DNA of 64,000 nt from Rutidosis leptorrhynchoides (GCF_046630445.1 NC_092341.1:27976001-28040000); one strand, 5' to 3'; shown: positions 24,001 through 39,300, counted from the first letter of the stretch. The notes: generated by a model not told the origin, from the sequence alone. Program-made: numbers and translations.

Positions 24001-27000
24001 TATCATTTTTTTTTTCCGGACAGGTACCATAAAGGTGTTGTTTCATCTTATGACAGTATAACTGACAGATACAAGGTTAAATGGTTTTTAGTAATTTGAA
24101 ATATATACTTTTAATACAAGTAATCGCAATAAGTTTGTTGCATTCTATTTATAATACAGGTTCTATATGCTGATGGTGATGAAGAGCTGCTAGATTTGCA
24201 TCATGAAAAGTGGATAATACTTGATAATTTGAAAAATGACCCTGTTCAGACACCACCAGACGTTTCATTTGCATCAAAGAAACGTGTTGCTGAAAATTTT
24301 GGTGGCAAGGTACTACTTAAATGTTCACTAATTTCTATAAACAATAAGTTTAGTTCAGGATAGCCCAGTGGTTGGGCCCGGTTGGGCCCTTAACTCCTTG
24401 CAAGAGGTCGTAAATTCAAATCTTGTGGTGGCCAGCGACGAATTGGGAAACAGTTATGGACTTTTCCGGATTGACCACATACATCAGAGTTAAAATCACT
24501 CGCCCTGCCTGGTAGCCTGAACATGGAAAACCTCACAACTCCAATAATTTTGTTTCTTAAGTTTAATGTTTGAAATGTATATAAAAAGTCAATGTTGGTC
24601 AACATCCGTTTCGACCCCGTGTTGACCCCGTCTCGCGTCTTTTTCAACCGGGTTAAGTGTTTGAAATAGCATCAAACATTACCCAAATAAGTATTGTACA
24701 TATCCAACTTATTAGTTTATATTGTATGCATCAAATGTTCAATTATTTTTGCTGTATGTATCCCATGAGTTCATCAGGTAAGCGACGTTTCTGCTTATGT
24801 GGCATCCAAATAAGCTGCCACATCAGTGGTATTCACAATCAAGTTTGATACAACAGTACAAACTTTTTATCGTGTTTGCTATACCTGGAAAACGGATCAG
24901 GTTGAGTCGGTTTGGATAACAGATCAAAATGGTTTTGGGTTGAAATGGGTCATGGGTCAAACGGGTAAACATTTTGAACGGGTCAGGTCGGTTGGGTAAC
25001 ATTTCGGAACGGGTAATGGGTCAATAGGTCCAACCATGTCATATACTTATACATTTGATTTTTTACATAATGGGCAACGGCTCTATTGAGTCGACAGCAA
25101 TCGTCGATTTATTGACGACTTGACTAACTCTTAGAGCCTGAATAAAATTCCAAGCAGGATTTAAAACCCATGAAAATTTGATCCTACCATTTTCATGGCG
25201 TCTATTTTTATTTTTATATTTTTTTTAAAAACTTTTTCCTACTTAAAGGCCGGAGGTCCTCTCGGAAGCAATCTCTTTATCCGTCGAATATAGAGAGGGA
25301 TGACTTTCTCTACTCTCGAGAGTGTTTCACTCTGGGTGAAGAAATGACTTGTCTTTATTCTCAGATAGGGGAAAGATTGTCTACATATCACCTCCCCCAT
25401 ACACCACTCATGTGGTATTGGGTTTTGTTGTTGTAGTTGTTGTTGATTTGATTTTTTACATTTATTATATTGTTTAAGTCATTATTATTTATTATAAATA
25501 TAAGAGAATATTAATATACATAATAATTGATATAACCATTAATGCTTTCAAAAATGATTGACGCATGAATCTTGTTATGTTCGACCCATTTCACCCATTC
25601 ACAAGACTCATTTGCCCTGTCTCTATTTATTGAACTTTAGGATTTGATACCCATTGAACGCTTTCCTTTATTTTGTATAAGATCCAATGGGGGGTGAAGA
25701 AACACTTATTGGACATTTTTTTTAAGGTTTGGTTTACATTGTTAGGCCTAATATTTTTCCAGACCCAATTGACTAGAAAGCTTGACCCATTTGACCTAAA
25801 TTTGAGAGTATGAGTCTCAATTGCCAGATATAGTGTTTGCTTACAATAGATATTTGGGTTAATATTGATAAACTTTTGCCAACACTTGAACGCATGGTTG
25901 CAAACGGCGGTTGCGGTGGTTTGGTGACTAGCCCGTCCCGTTTCACCCAGAAACGTTTAATTAGTCGGTCAACGCTAAAAAGTTGAAAATTCAGATCAAA
26001 TTTCGGAAAAAGTCGGGTCAAAGTCGGTCAAAAGTTGACTTAGGCTTTGTTCTAGTGTAAACGAAGAAATTGACAAGTTCATGTTCCTTTTGAATTTTCT
26101 GTGAATGCGTAAATACACAGGAAACACCGAAGAAATGGAAGCAAGATTTGGTGGGATGCACGATAAAAGTTTGGTGGCCGTTGGATAAAATGTGAGTTCC
26201 TTTATACAAATATATGCGGTCAAATTTTGTAATCTTACGTGTTCAGTATTGATAAGTTTTTTTATTTATTTAATTTTTTTTTTTTTTTTATTTTTTATTT
26301 TTTTCGGACAGGTACCATAAAGGTGTTGTTTCATCTTATGACAGTATAACTGACAGATACAAGGTTAAATGGTTTTTAGTAATTTGAAATATATATTTTT
26401 AATACATGTAAATGGCAATAAGTTTGTTGCATTCTACTTATAATACAGGTTCTATATGCTGATGGTGATGAAGAGCTGCTAAATTTGCATCATGAAAAGT
26501 GGATAATACTTGATAATTTGAAAAATGACCCTGTTCAGACACCACCAGACGTTTCATTTGCATCAAAGAAACGTGTTGCTAAAGATTTTGGTGGCAAGGT
26601 ACTACTTAAATGTTCACTAATTTCTATAAACAATAAGTTTATTTTCAAGATAGCCTCGTGGTTGGACCCTGAACGTGTTGCTAAAAATACTCGCCTTGCC
26701 GGGTAACTCGAACAGGGAAAACCGCATGACTTCAATAATTTTGTTTCTTAAGTTTGACGTTTGAAATGTATATAAAAAGTCAACGTTGGTCAACATCCGT
26801 TTCGACCCCGTGTTGACCCCGTTTCGCATTTTTTTCAACCAGGTTTAAGTGTTTGAAATAGCATCAAACATTACCCAAAGAAGTATTGTACATATCCAAC
26901 TTAATAGTGTATATTGTATGCATCAAATGTTCAATTAATTATTTTTGCTGTATGCATCCCATGAGTTCATCAGGTAAGCGACGTTTCTGCTTATGTGGCA

Positions 27001-28084
27001 TCCAAATAAGCTGCCACATCAGTGGTATACACAATCAGTTTGATAAGACAGTACAAACTTTTTATGGTGTTTGCTATACCTGGAAAACAGATTAGGTTGG
27101 GTCGGTTTGGGTAACGGTCAAAACGGTTTTGAGTTGAAATGGGTCATGGGTCAAACGTGTAAAAAATTTAAACGGGTCGGGTAGGGTCGGGTCGGTTGGG
27201 TAACATGTCAAAACGGGTAATGGGTCAAATAGGTCAAACCATATCGTATACTTATACATTTGATTTTTTACGTTTATTATATTGTTTTAGTCATTATCAT
27301 TTATTATTTATTATTTGTTATAAATATAAGAAAATATTAATATACATAATAATTGATATAACCATTAATGCTTTCATAAATGATTGACGGATGAATCTTG
27401 TTATGTTCGCCCCATTTTACCCATTCACAAGACCCATTTGACATGTCTCTATTTGTTGAACTTTAGGATTTGATACCCATTGGACCATTTCTTTTAATTT
27501 GTATAAGATCCTATGGGGTGAAGAAACACTTATTGAACATTTTTTTAAGTTTTGGTTTACATTGTGAGGCAATTGTCCAGACCCAATTATTGACCAGAAA
27601 GCTTGACCCATTTGACCTAAATTTGAGAGTACGGGTCTCAATTGCCAGGTAGGTATAGTGTTTGCTTACAATAGATATCTGGGTTAATATTGATAAATTT
27701 TGCCAACACTTGAACCCATGGTTGCAAACGGCGGTTGCGGTGGTTTGGTGACTAGCCCGGCCCGTTTCGCCCAGAAACGTTTAATTAGTTGGTCAACGCT
27801 AAAAAGTCAGGTCAAATTACAGAAAAAGTCGGGTAAAAGTAGGTCTACATCGGTCAAAAGTTGACTTTGGCTTTGTTCTACTGTAAACAAAGAAATTGAC
27901 AAGTTCATGCTCCTTTTGAATTGTCTGTGAATGCGTAATACATAGGAAACACCGAAGAAATGGAAGCAAGATTTGGTGGGATGCACGATAAAAGTTTGGT
28001 GGCCGTTGGATAAAATGTGAGTTCCTTTATACAAATATATGCGGTCAAATTTTGTAATCTTACGTGTTCAGTATTGATAAGTTT

Positions 28085-28115
<31 letters not shown>

Positions 28116-31100
28116 CCGGACAGGTACTATACATGTGTTGTTTCATCTTATGATAGTATGACAGATACAAGGTTAAATGGTTTTTAGTAATTTGAAATAT
28201 ATATTTTTAATACAAGTAAATGGCAATAAGTTTGTTGCATTATATTTATAATACAGGTTCTATATGCTGATGGTGATGAGCTGCTAAATTTGCATCATGA
28301 AAAGTGGATAATACTTGATAATTTGAAAAATGACCCTGTTCAGACACCACCAGACGTTTCATTTGCATCAAAGAAACGTGTTGCTAAAGATTTTGGTGGC
28401 AAGGTACTACATAAATGTTCACTAATTTCTATAAACAATAAGTTTATTTCAAGATAGCTAAGTGGTTGGGCCCGGTTGTGGGCCCTGTTGGGCCCGGTTG
28501 GGCCCTTAACTCCTTGCAAGAGGTCGCAAATTCAAATCTTGTGGTGGCCAGCGACGAATTGGGAAACAGTTACGGACGGTTCCGGATAGACCGCATACAT
28601 CAGAGTTAAAAACACTCGCCCTGCCGGGTAGGCTGAACATGGAAAACCTCACAACTCCAATAATTTTGTTTCTTGAGTATAATGTTTGAAATGTATATAA
28701 AAAGTCAACGTTGGTCAACATCCGTTTCGAACCCGTGTTGACCCCGTCTCGCGTCTTTTTCAAACGGGTTAAGTGTTTGAAATAGCATCAAACATTACCC
28801 AAAGAGTATTGTACATATCCAAGTTATTAGTTTATATTGTATGCATCAAATGTTCAATTATTTTTGCTGTATGCATCCCATGACTTCATCAGGTAAGCCA
28901 TATTTCTGCTTATGTGGCATCCAGATAAGCTGCTACATCATTGGTATTCACAATCAAGTTTGATACAACAGTACAAACTTTTTAACGTGTTTGCTATACC
29001 TGGAAAACGGATCAGGTTGGGTCGGTTTGGATAACGGATCAAAACGGTTTTGGGTTGAAATGGGTCATGGGTCAAACGGGTAAAGATTTTGAACGGGTCG
29101 GGTCGGTTGGGTAACATTTCGGAATGGGTAATGGGTCAATAGGTCCAACCATGTCATATACTTATACATTTGATTTTTTACATTTATCATATTGTTTAAG
29201 TCATTATTGTTAAGGCTATAACCTGCACTTGATCAGAGTAGCAACCCTAATCGACTAGCAATCACACACAATACAGTAGCCGAATATAAACACAGAAAAG
29301 AAAATAACGACACAAGAAAATTATAGTGGTTCGGTCTCGATGTGAGACTTAATCCACTTTGGAACTAGAGAGTGATTTTATTATTTTGGAGGTGATACCA
29401 AGTACATACAATTGAGATACTATTTATAGACAAAGATTAGAATAAACCCTAGTCTAAATAAACCCTAAACCGGCCCAACTATATTAGGGTTGGCCAAACC
29501 CTAACTTAACCACCAAGGTAGCTGCCGTTTTATTTTAGACCGAAGCCTACACCCTTTACAATCTCCCACTTGGAGGCTTCGAATAACATCGATCTGCACT
29601 CTTGTACTTCTGCAATGCAAGACTCAGCTCATCTCTTCACTCTCTAGTTCCTGCCTTCTCTTCAATGTTCCTGAAGGCCAGTTGAAGCTATGCACAGCTT
29701 CAACTTATCCAGCGTTACTGGTTTGGTAAACAAATCTGCTGGATTCTTTGAACCTGGAATGCTCTCCAGATTAAATGTTCCATTGCTTATCCGTTCTCTG
29801 ATAAAGTGATACTTCATGCCAATGTGTTTCGTCTTAGCATGATAGACTGGATTCTTCGCTAACTTGATTGCGCTCTCATTATCACAATATAAGACAAATT
29901 CTGTCTGTTTGCTACCCAGTTCTTTCATGAATGTCTTCAACCATACTAGTTCTTTACTGCTTCAGTCAAAGCCATATATTCTGCTTCAGTAGTAGATAGA
30001 GCCACGCTCTTTTGAAGCCTAGACATCCAACTCACTGCTGTTCCTCCTATAGTGAATACATACCCAGTGGTGCTCTTGAAGGTATTATTGCATCTACCCA
30101 GATCTGCATCAGAATAACCCTAGAGAGTAGTATCCCTACCCTTAACCCAACTTTGGAAGTACCCTTTAAATACCGCAGTATCCACTTCACTGCTTCCCAA
30201 TGTTCTTTCCCCGGAGCTGACATAAAGCGACTAACCATCCCAACTGCATGTGCTATATCAGGTCTTGTACACACCATAGCGTACATTAGACTACCCACGG
30301 CGGATGCATAAGGAACCTTAGCCATTTCTGCTTTTTCTACTTCAGTTTTAGAAGACTGATGTTTAGAAAGCTTTAGATGACTTCCTAACGGTGTGTTTCT
30401 TGGCTTTGTAGACTCACCATTCATTCTGAACTTTTCAAGAACCTTACGAATATACTTTTCTTGAGATAAAGAAATTGACCCATCTTTATTCCTGCATATA
30501 CTCATACCGAGAATCTGCTTAGCTGGCCCGAGATCCTTCATTTCAAATTCTCTAGATAATTGCTTCTTCAAATTGCGTATTTCAACCATATCAGAACCCG
30601 CAATTAACATATCATCGACATAAAGAAGCAATATAATATAGGAGCTCTTGAACTTCTTCAAATAACAACAATGATCTGTAGAACTTCTCACGAATCCCGT
30701 CTTCTCCATGAAATTATCAAATTTCAAGTACCACTGTCTGGGAGCTTGTTTCAAACCATACAAGCTTCTCTTTAGATTACACACAAGATTCTCCTTTCCT
30801 TTGACACAAAGCCCCTCTGGTTGAGACATGTAAATGTCTTCTTCAATGTCGCCATGCAGAAAGGCTGTTTTAACATCCAACTGTTCTAAGTGTAACTTCT
30901 CGGTTGCCACCATACTTGGAACTAATCTGATAGTCGTCATCTTCACTACTGGAGAAAAGATTTCAGCATAGTCGACTCCTTTCTTTTGTTGAAATCCTTT
31001 GACAACTAATCTTGCTTTGTATCGTTTAGAACCATCCCCTTCATCTTTGACTCTGAAAACCCATTTCTTTTGTAAGACCCTTTTTCCGGGTGGTAACTTG

Positions 31101-33308
31101 GTCAACTTCCAAGTTTGATTTTTCAATAAAGATTCCATCTCGCTTTTCATAGCCTGCTCCCACTGGAACGAATCTTTCACCTTCATTGCCTCATAATAAC
31201 TTTCTGGTTCCCCATTTTCTGTCAAAAGAAGATAGTTAACTGTTGGACTAAACCTCTTTGGCTGTCTTGTGACTCGTGTAGATCTCCTGACCCAATTGGA
31301 CTGGTCAGATTGTGGTGGGGGCTGTGGGGGCTGCTTATCATCAGAATCTGAGCTCCCACTATCTGAAGTCTGCTCGTGATCAGACTCCGAGCTTTCACTG
31401 TTAGGAACTCCCACTGGAACTTCAGTTTCATACTCTGGAGTTTCCCTTTCATCTTCTCTAGTTGTCTCTGTGTCAACCTCAAATTCAACTGATTCTTTTT
31501 CTTTTGGTGTTGAGTTGAAATCCTTGTACAATTCTGCTTCATTGAAGGTGGCATGTTTACTTCTGATAACATGTTTTCCCTTGTTATCCCATAACCTGTA
31601 ACCCATGTCATCTCCCCCATAACCAATGAACACGTACTTCTTTGCTTTTGCATCTAGTTTGTCACCATCTTTATTAATATCATACGCACTGCACCCAAAG
31701 ATTTTTAGATGCTCATAACTGATTGCTTTACCTCTCCATTCTTCTTCGGGTATTTTGAAATCAAGCGGAGCTGATGGAGAACGGTTGATCAAATAAGCGG
31801 CAGTGCTTACTGCATCAGCCCATAGAGTCTTTGGTAGCCCACAATTAAGTCTCATGTTACGTGCTCTCTCATTTAAGGTACGATTCATCCTTTCCGCAAC
31901 TCCGTTTTGTTGTGGAGTACCTGGAACCGTCTTGATCATCCGAATGCCATGATCAGCATAATAGTTAACGAATTCGGTGCTGATGTATTCTCCTCCATTA
32001 TCCGACTTCAAGCATTTTACCTTCAAATCACAAGATAATTCAACAGCAGATTTTCATTTCTTAAAAGCTTCAAATATATCAGATTTATTTTTAAGAAAGT
32101 AAACCCATACCTTGCGTGTTGAATCATCGATGAAAGTAACATAATAGCGTGCTCCTCCCAATGAAGAAACAGGAGTAGGCCCGAACACATCCGTGTGTAC
32201 TAGCTCCAACTTCTGAGCCTTTAATGTTCTGCCTACTTTTGCAAAGGTGACCTTCTTCTTTCCTAGAACACATGACTCGCAAAAGTCCGATTCAACTCTC
32301 TTTAGACCAGGAATTTTACCATTAGACACTAGCATTTTCATTCCTTTGTCACTCATGTGACCTAAACGTTGGTGCCACTGACTGGTTAAGCTACGATCAT
32401 TGGAAACTGCATTTACTTCATTAGCTGGAACTTCTACCATATAAAGAGTGCCTCTCTTCTTACCCTTGGCTATTACTAAGTTTTCCTTTATTACTTTCCA
32501 CTGACCTTCACCAAATAGCACACTGTATCCTTGATCATCAAGCTGTCCAACAGAGATTAGTTTCTTCTTTAGGCCAGGAATAACTCGGACATTTTCCAAG
32601 GTCCAGTTAGTGCCCAAAGAGGTCTTCAGCTCTAAATCTCCAATCCCTGTAATATCAAGACAATGATCATTAGCCAAACGAACTTTACCAAGATGACCTG
32701 TTCGTAGATTCTTCATCATATGTGGACTTGGAGTAGCATGAAACGATGCTCCTGAATCCATAACCCACGCATCAATTGTATTCTTAATGCAGCAAACAAG
32801 GACGTTATCATAATCATCTGTTGCAACTGCAACATTAACTTCCTTTGGCTTTGATGATGTTACTGGCTTAGTGCACTGGTTTCGGAAGTGCCCAGTCTCC
32901 TGACAATTCCAACATTTAATATCATTCCTTGTTCTCGACACACTCCTTCTTCTTGACTTTAACCTGCCCCTAATGTTACTTCTGCCTTTTCTCCTACCCC
33001 TCTCTTCTGTGCTCAGCAAGTTTCCTGATGGTTCTCCTGAGCTCTTTCTTCTTATATCTTCTCCGAGAATAAAATCACGAATGCCCTCAAACTTGAGCTT
33101 TGAGGACTCTGTGGATCCACTGATAATTGTGACTGAACCTGGCCAGCTTTCAGGTAACGAAGATAATAATAGAAGAGCTTTGACTTCGTCATCGAACTTG
33201 ATTTCAACTGACAGTAACCGAGAGATAATATTGTTGAAGTTATTAATATTGTTGAAGGATTGTCTAAATCTCACCTCCCCCATACACCACTCAAGTGGTA
33301 TTGGGTAC

Positions 33309-33342
<34 letters not shown>

Positions 33343-36300
33343 ACTGAAGCACCTTCTTTCAACCTGGTGTTTACCAACTGTCTGATCAAAAACACCTTGT
33401 TAGAAGCAGACAGCTTCTCATACATATTTGCTAAGGTCTTCATCAAACCATGTGTCGTGGTTTCGTTCACAATGTTAAAGGCAACACTTTTTGTCAACGT
33501 GAGTCTGACAACTACTAGGGCTTTCCTGTCAAGTGTTTTCCACTCGTCGTCTTTCATTCCTTCTGGTTTATTCTCATTCAAGGCATCGATCAGATCCTTC
33601 TCACATAACAAATCTTCAACCTGCATCTTCCACTACCCAAAATCTTGCCCATCAAACTTGTCAATTTTAATCCTTCCTTCTTCAGCCATTTAGCTAGCTT
33701 TATCAGATCTGGAACAGCAGCAAAAAAACACCTATTATTGGGCTGTAATTGACGGCAACAGAGGCTCCTGTTGGTGTTTATCAGCTGTGAAGAAGGTGAC
33801 GGCTGCACCTTAATTGTAACAGTAACAACAAATCCTAACAGTAGCAGCTGTTAATGAAGCTGTTAATGACGGTTGTCCTTGATTAAAAAAAAACAGCAGT
33901 AGTAGACTTGTAACAGCAACAGCAGATCTGTAATCTGCTTAATCGAACAACAGCAACAATTGGAGAAGGTGACGGCTGCACCTTGATTGCGACTGTAGCA
34001 GCTGTTGGTGACGGCTAGGGTTAAACCTGAGCTCTGATACCAGTTGTTAAGGCTAGAACCTGCCTTTTATCATAGTAGCAACCCTAATCGACTAGCAATC
34101 ACACACAATACAGTAGCCGAATATAAACACAGAAAATAAAATAACGACACAAGAAAATTATAGTGGTTCGGTCTCGATGTGAGACTTAATCCACTTTGGA
34201 ACTAGATAGTGATTTTATTATTTTGGAGGTGATACCAAGTACATACAATTGAGAGACTATTTATAGACAAGGATTAGAATAAGCCCTAGTCTAAATAAAC
34301 CCTAGTCTAAATAAACCCTAAACCGGCCCAACTAAATTAGGGTTGGCCAAACCCTAACTTAACCACCAAGCTAGCTGCCGTTTTATTTTAGACCGAAGCC
34401 TACACCCTTTACAATTATTATTTATTATAAATATAAGAGAATATATTAATATACATAATAATTGATATAACCATTAATGCTTTCAAAAATGATTGACGCA
34501 TGAATCTTGTTATGTTCGACCCATTTGACCCATTCACAAGACTCATTTGCCCTGTCTCTATTTATTGAACTTTAGGATTTGATACCCATTAAACGCTTTC
34601 CTTTATTTTGTTTAAGATCCAATGGGGTGAAGAAACACTTATTGGACATTTTTTTTAAGTTTTGGTTTACATTGTCAGACATAATTTTTTTCCAGGCCCA
34701 ATTGACCAGAAAGCTTGACCCATTTGACCTAATTTTGAGAGCATGGCTCTCAATTGCCAGATATAGTGTTTGCTTACAATAGATATCTGGGTTAATATTG
34801 ATAAACATTTGCCAACACTTGAACGCATGGTTGCAAACGGCGGTTGCGGTGGTTTGGTGACTAGTCCGGCCCGTTTCGCCCTGAAACGTTTAATTAGTTG
34901 GTCAACGCTAAAAAGTTTAAAAGTCAGGTCAAATTTTGGAAAAAGTCGGGTCAAATTCGGTCAAAAGTTGACTTAGGCTTCGTTCTAGTGTAAACGAAGA
35001 AATTGACAAGTTCATGCTCCTTTTGAATTTTCCGTGAATGCGTAAATACACAGGAAACACCGAAGAAACTGAAGCAAGATTTGGTAGGATGCAGTATAAA
35101 AGTTTGGTGGCCGTTAGATAAAATGTGAGTTCCTTTATACAATTATGCGGTCATTTTTTGTAATCTTACGTGTTCAGTATTGATAAGTTTTTTTTTTTTT
35201 TTTTTTTTTTTTCTCTTTTTTTTTCCGGACAGGTACCATAAAGGTGTTGTTTCATCTTATGACAGTATAACTGGCAGATACAAGGTTAAATGGTTTTTAG
35301 TAATTTGAAATATATACTTTTAATACAAGTAATCGCAATAAGTTTGTTGCATTCTATTTATAATACAGGTTCTATATGCTGATGGTGATGAAGAGCTGCT
35401 AGATTTGCATCATGAAAAGTGGATAATACTTGATAATTTGAAAAATGACCCTGTTCAGACACCACCAGACGTTTCATTTGCATCAAAGAAACGTGTTGCT
35501 GAAAATTTTGGTGGCAAGGTACTACTTAAATGTTCACTAATTTCTATAAACAATAAGTTTATTTCAGGATAGCCCAGTGGTTGGGCCCGGTTGGGCCCTT
35601 AACTCCTTGCAAGAGGTCTCAAATTCAAATCTTGTGGTGGCCAGCGACGAATTGGGAAACAGTTATGGACTGTTCCGGATAGACCGCATACATCAGAGTT
35701 AAAAACACTCGCCCTGCCGGGTAGCCTGAACATGGAAAACCTCACAACTCCAATAATTTTGTTTCTTAAGTTTAATGTTTGAAATGTATATAAAAAGTCA
35801 ATGTTGGTCAACATCCGATTCGACCCCGTGTTGACCCCCTCTCGTGTCTTTTTCAACCGGGTTAAGTGTTTGAAATAGCATCAAACATTACCCAAAGAAG
35901 TATTGTACATATCCAACTTATTAGTTTATATTGTATGCATCAAATGTTCAATTATTTTTGCTGTATGCATCCCATGAGTTCATCAGGTAAGCGACGTTTC
36001 TGCTTATGTGGCATCCAAATAAGCTGCCACATCAGTGGTATTCACAATCAAGTTTGATACAACAGTACAAACTTTTTATCGTGTTTGCTATACCTGGAAA
36101 ACGGATCAGGTTGGGTCGGTTTGGATAACGGATCAAAATGGTTTTGGGTTGAAATGGGTCATGGGTCAAACGGGTAAACATTTTGAACGGGTCGGGTCGG
36201 TTGGGTAACATTTCGGAACGGGTAATGGGTCAATAGGTCCAACCATGTCATATACTTATACATTTGATTTTTTACATAATGGGTAACGGCTCTATTGAGT

Positions 36301-39300
36301 CGACAGCAATCGTCGATTTATTGACGACTTGACTAACTCTTAGAGCCTGAATAAAATTCCAAGCAGGATTTAAAACCCATGGAAATTTGATCCTACCATT
36401 TTCATGGCATCTATTTTTTTTTTATTTTTTTTTAAACTTTTTCCTACTTAAAGGCCGGAGGTCCTCTCGGAAGCAATCTCTTTATCTGTTGAATAAAGAG
36501 AGGGATGACTTTCTCTACTCTTGAGAGTGTTTCACTCTGGGTGAAGAAATGACTTGTCTTTATTCTCAGATAGGGGAAAGATTGTCTACATATCACCTCC
36601 CCCATACACCACTCATGTGGTATTGGGTTTTGTTGTTGTTGATTTGATTTTTTACATTTATTATATTGTTTAAGTCATTATTATTTATTATAAATATAAG
36701 AGAATATTAATATACATAATAATCGATATAACCATTAATGCTTTCAAAAATGATTGACGCATGAATGTTGTTATGTTCGACCCATTTCACCCATTCACAA
36801 GACTCATTTGCCCTGTCTCTATTTATTGAACTTTAGGATTTGATACCCATTGAACGCTTTCCTTTATTTTGTATAAGATCCAATTTTGGGGGGGGGGGGG
36901 GGGGGGGGGTGAAGAAACACTTATTGGACATATTTTTTAAGTTTTGGTTTACATTGTTATGCCTAATATTTTTCCAGACCCAATTGACTAGAAAGCTTGA
37001 CCCATTTGACCTAAATTTGAGAGTATGAGTCTCAATTGCCAGATATAGTGTTTGCTTACAATAGATATTTGGGTTAATATTGATAAACTTTTGCCAACAC
37101 TTGAACGCATGGTTGCAAACGGCGGTTGCGGTGTTTTGGTGACTAGCCCGTCCCGTTTCACCCAGAAACATTTAATAAGTCGGTCAACGCTAAAAAGTTG
37201 AAAATTCAGGTCAAATTTCGGAAAAAGTCGGGTCAAAGTCGGTCAAAAGTTGACTTGGGCTTTGTTCTAGTGTAAACAAAGAAATTGACAAGTTCATGTT
37301 CCTTTTGAATTTTCTGTGAATGCGTAAATACACAGGAAACACCGAAGAAATGGAAGCAAGATTTGGTGGGATGCACGATAAAAGTTTGGTGGCCGTTGGA
37401 TAAAATGTGAGTTCCTTTATACAAATATATGCGGTCAAATTTTGTAATCTTACGTGTTCAGTATTGATAAGTTTTTTTATTTATTTAATTTTTTTTTTTT
37501 TTTTATTTTTTATTTTTTTCGGACAGGTACCATAAAGGTGTTGTTTCATCTTATGACAGTATAACTGACAGATACAAGGTTAAATGGTTTTTAGTAATTT
37601 GAAATATATATTTTTAATACATGTAAATGGCAATAAGTTTGTTGCATTCTACTTATAATACAGGTTCTATATGCTGATGGTGATGAAGAGCTGCTAAATT
37701 TGCATCATGAAAAGTGGATAATACTTGATAATTTGAAAAATGACCCTGTTCAGACACCACCAGACGTTTCATTTGCATCAAAGAAACGTGTTGCTAAAGA
37801 TTTTGGTGGCAAGGTACTACTTAAATGTTCACTAATTTCTATAAACAATAAGTTTATTTTCAAGATAGCCTCGTGGTTGGACCCTGAACGTGTTGCTAAA
37901 AATACTCGCCTTGCCGGGTAACTCGAACAGGGAAAACCGCATGACTTCAATAATTTTGTTTCTTAAGTTTGACGTTTGAAATGTATATAAAAAGTCAACG
38001 TTGGTCAACATCCGTTTCGACCCCGTGTTGACCCCGTTTCGCATTTTTTTCAACCAGGTTTAAGTGTTTGAAATAGCATCAAACATTACCCAAAGAAGTA
38101 TTGTACATATCCAACTTAATAGTGTATATTGTATGCATCAAATGTTCAATTAATTATTTTTGCTGTATGCATCCCATGAGTTCATCAGGTAAGCGACGTT
38201 TCTGCTTATGTGGCATCCAAATAAGCTGCCACATCAGTGGTATACACAATCAGTTTGATAAGACAGTACAAACTTTTTATGGTGTTTGCTATACCTGGAA
38301 ACAGATCAGGTTGGGTCGGTTTGGGTAACGGGTCAAAACGGTTTTGAGTTGAAATGGGTCATGGGTGAAACGGGTAAAAAATTTAAACGGGTCGGGTAAG
38401 GTCGGGTCGGTTGGGTAACATGTCAAAACGGGTAATGGGTCAAATAGGTCAAACCATATCGTATACTTATACATTTGATTTTTTACGTTTATTATATTGT
38501 TTTAGTCATTATCATTTATTATTTATTATTTGTTATAAATATAAGAAAATATTAATATACATAATAATTGATATAACCATTAATGCTTTCATAAATGATT
38601 GACGGATTAATCTTGTTATGTTCGCCCCATTTTACCCATTCACAAGACCCATTTGACATGTCTCTATTTATTGAACTTTAGGATTTGATACCCATTGGAC
38701 CATTTCTTTTAATTTGTATAAGATCCTATGGGGTGAAGAAACACTTCTTGAACATTTTTTTAAGTTTTGGTTTACATTGTGAGGCAATTGTCCAGACCCA
38801 GTTGACCAGAAAGCTTGACCCATTTGACCTAAATTTGAGAGTACGGGTCTCAATTGCCAGGTATAGTGTTTGCTTACAATAGATATCTGGGTTAATATTG
38901 ATAAACTTTTGCCAACACTTGAACCCATGGTTGCAAACGGCGGTTGCGGTGGTTTGGTGACTAGCCCGGCCCGTTTCGCCCAGAAACGTTTAATTAGTTG
39001 GTCAACGCTAAAAAGTCAGGTCAAATTACAGAAAAAGTCGGATAAAAGTATGTCTACATCGGTCAAAAGTTGACTTTGGCTTTGTTCTACTGTAAACAAA
39101 GAAATTGACAAGTTCATGCTCCTTTTGAATTGTCTGTGAATGCGTAATACATAGGAAACACCGAAGAAATGGAAGCAAGATTTGGTGGGATGCACGATAA
39201 AAGTTTGGTGGCCGTTGGATAAAATGTGAGTTCCTTTATACAAATATATGCGGTCAAATTTTGTAATCTTACGTGTTCAGTATTGATAAGTTTTTTTTTT

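Noticed and set aside
33295-33693. Plus-strand frame with poly-Val/Cys over the TTG run
   Set aside because: Antisense of the copia gag region and its embedded SINE-type tail.
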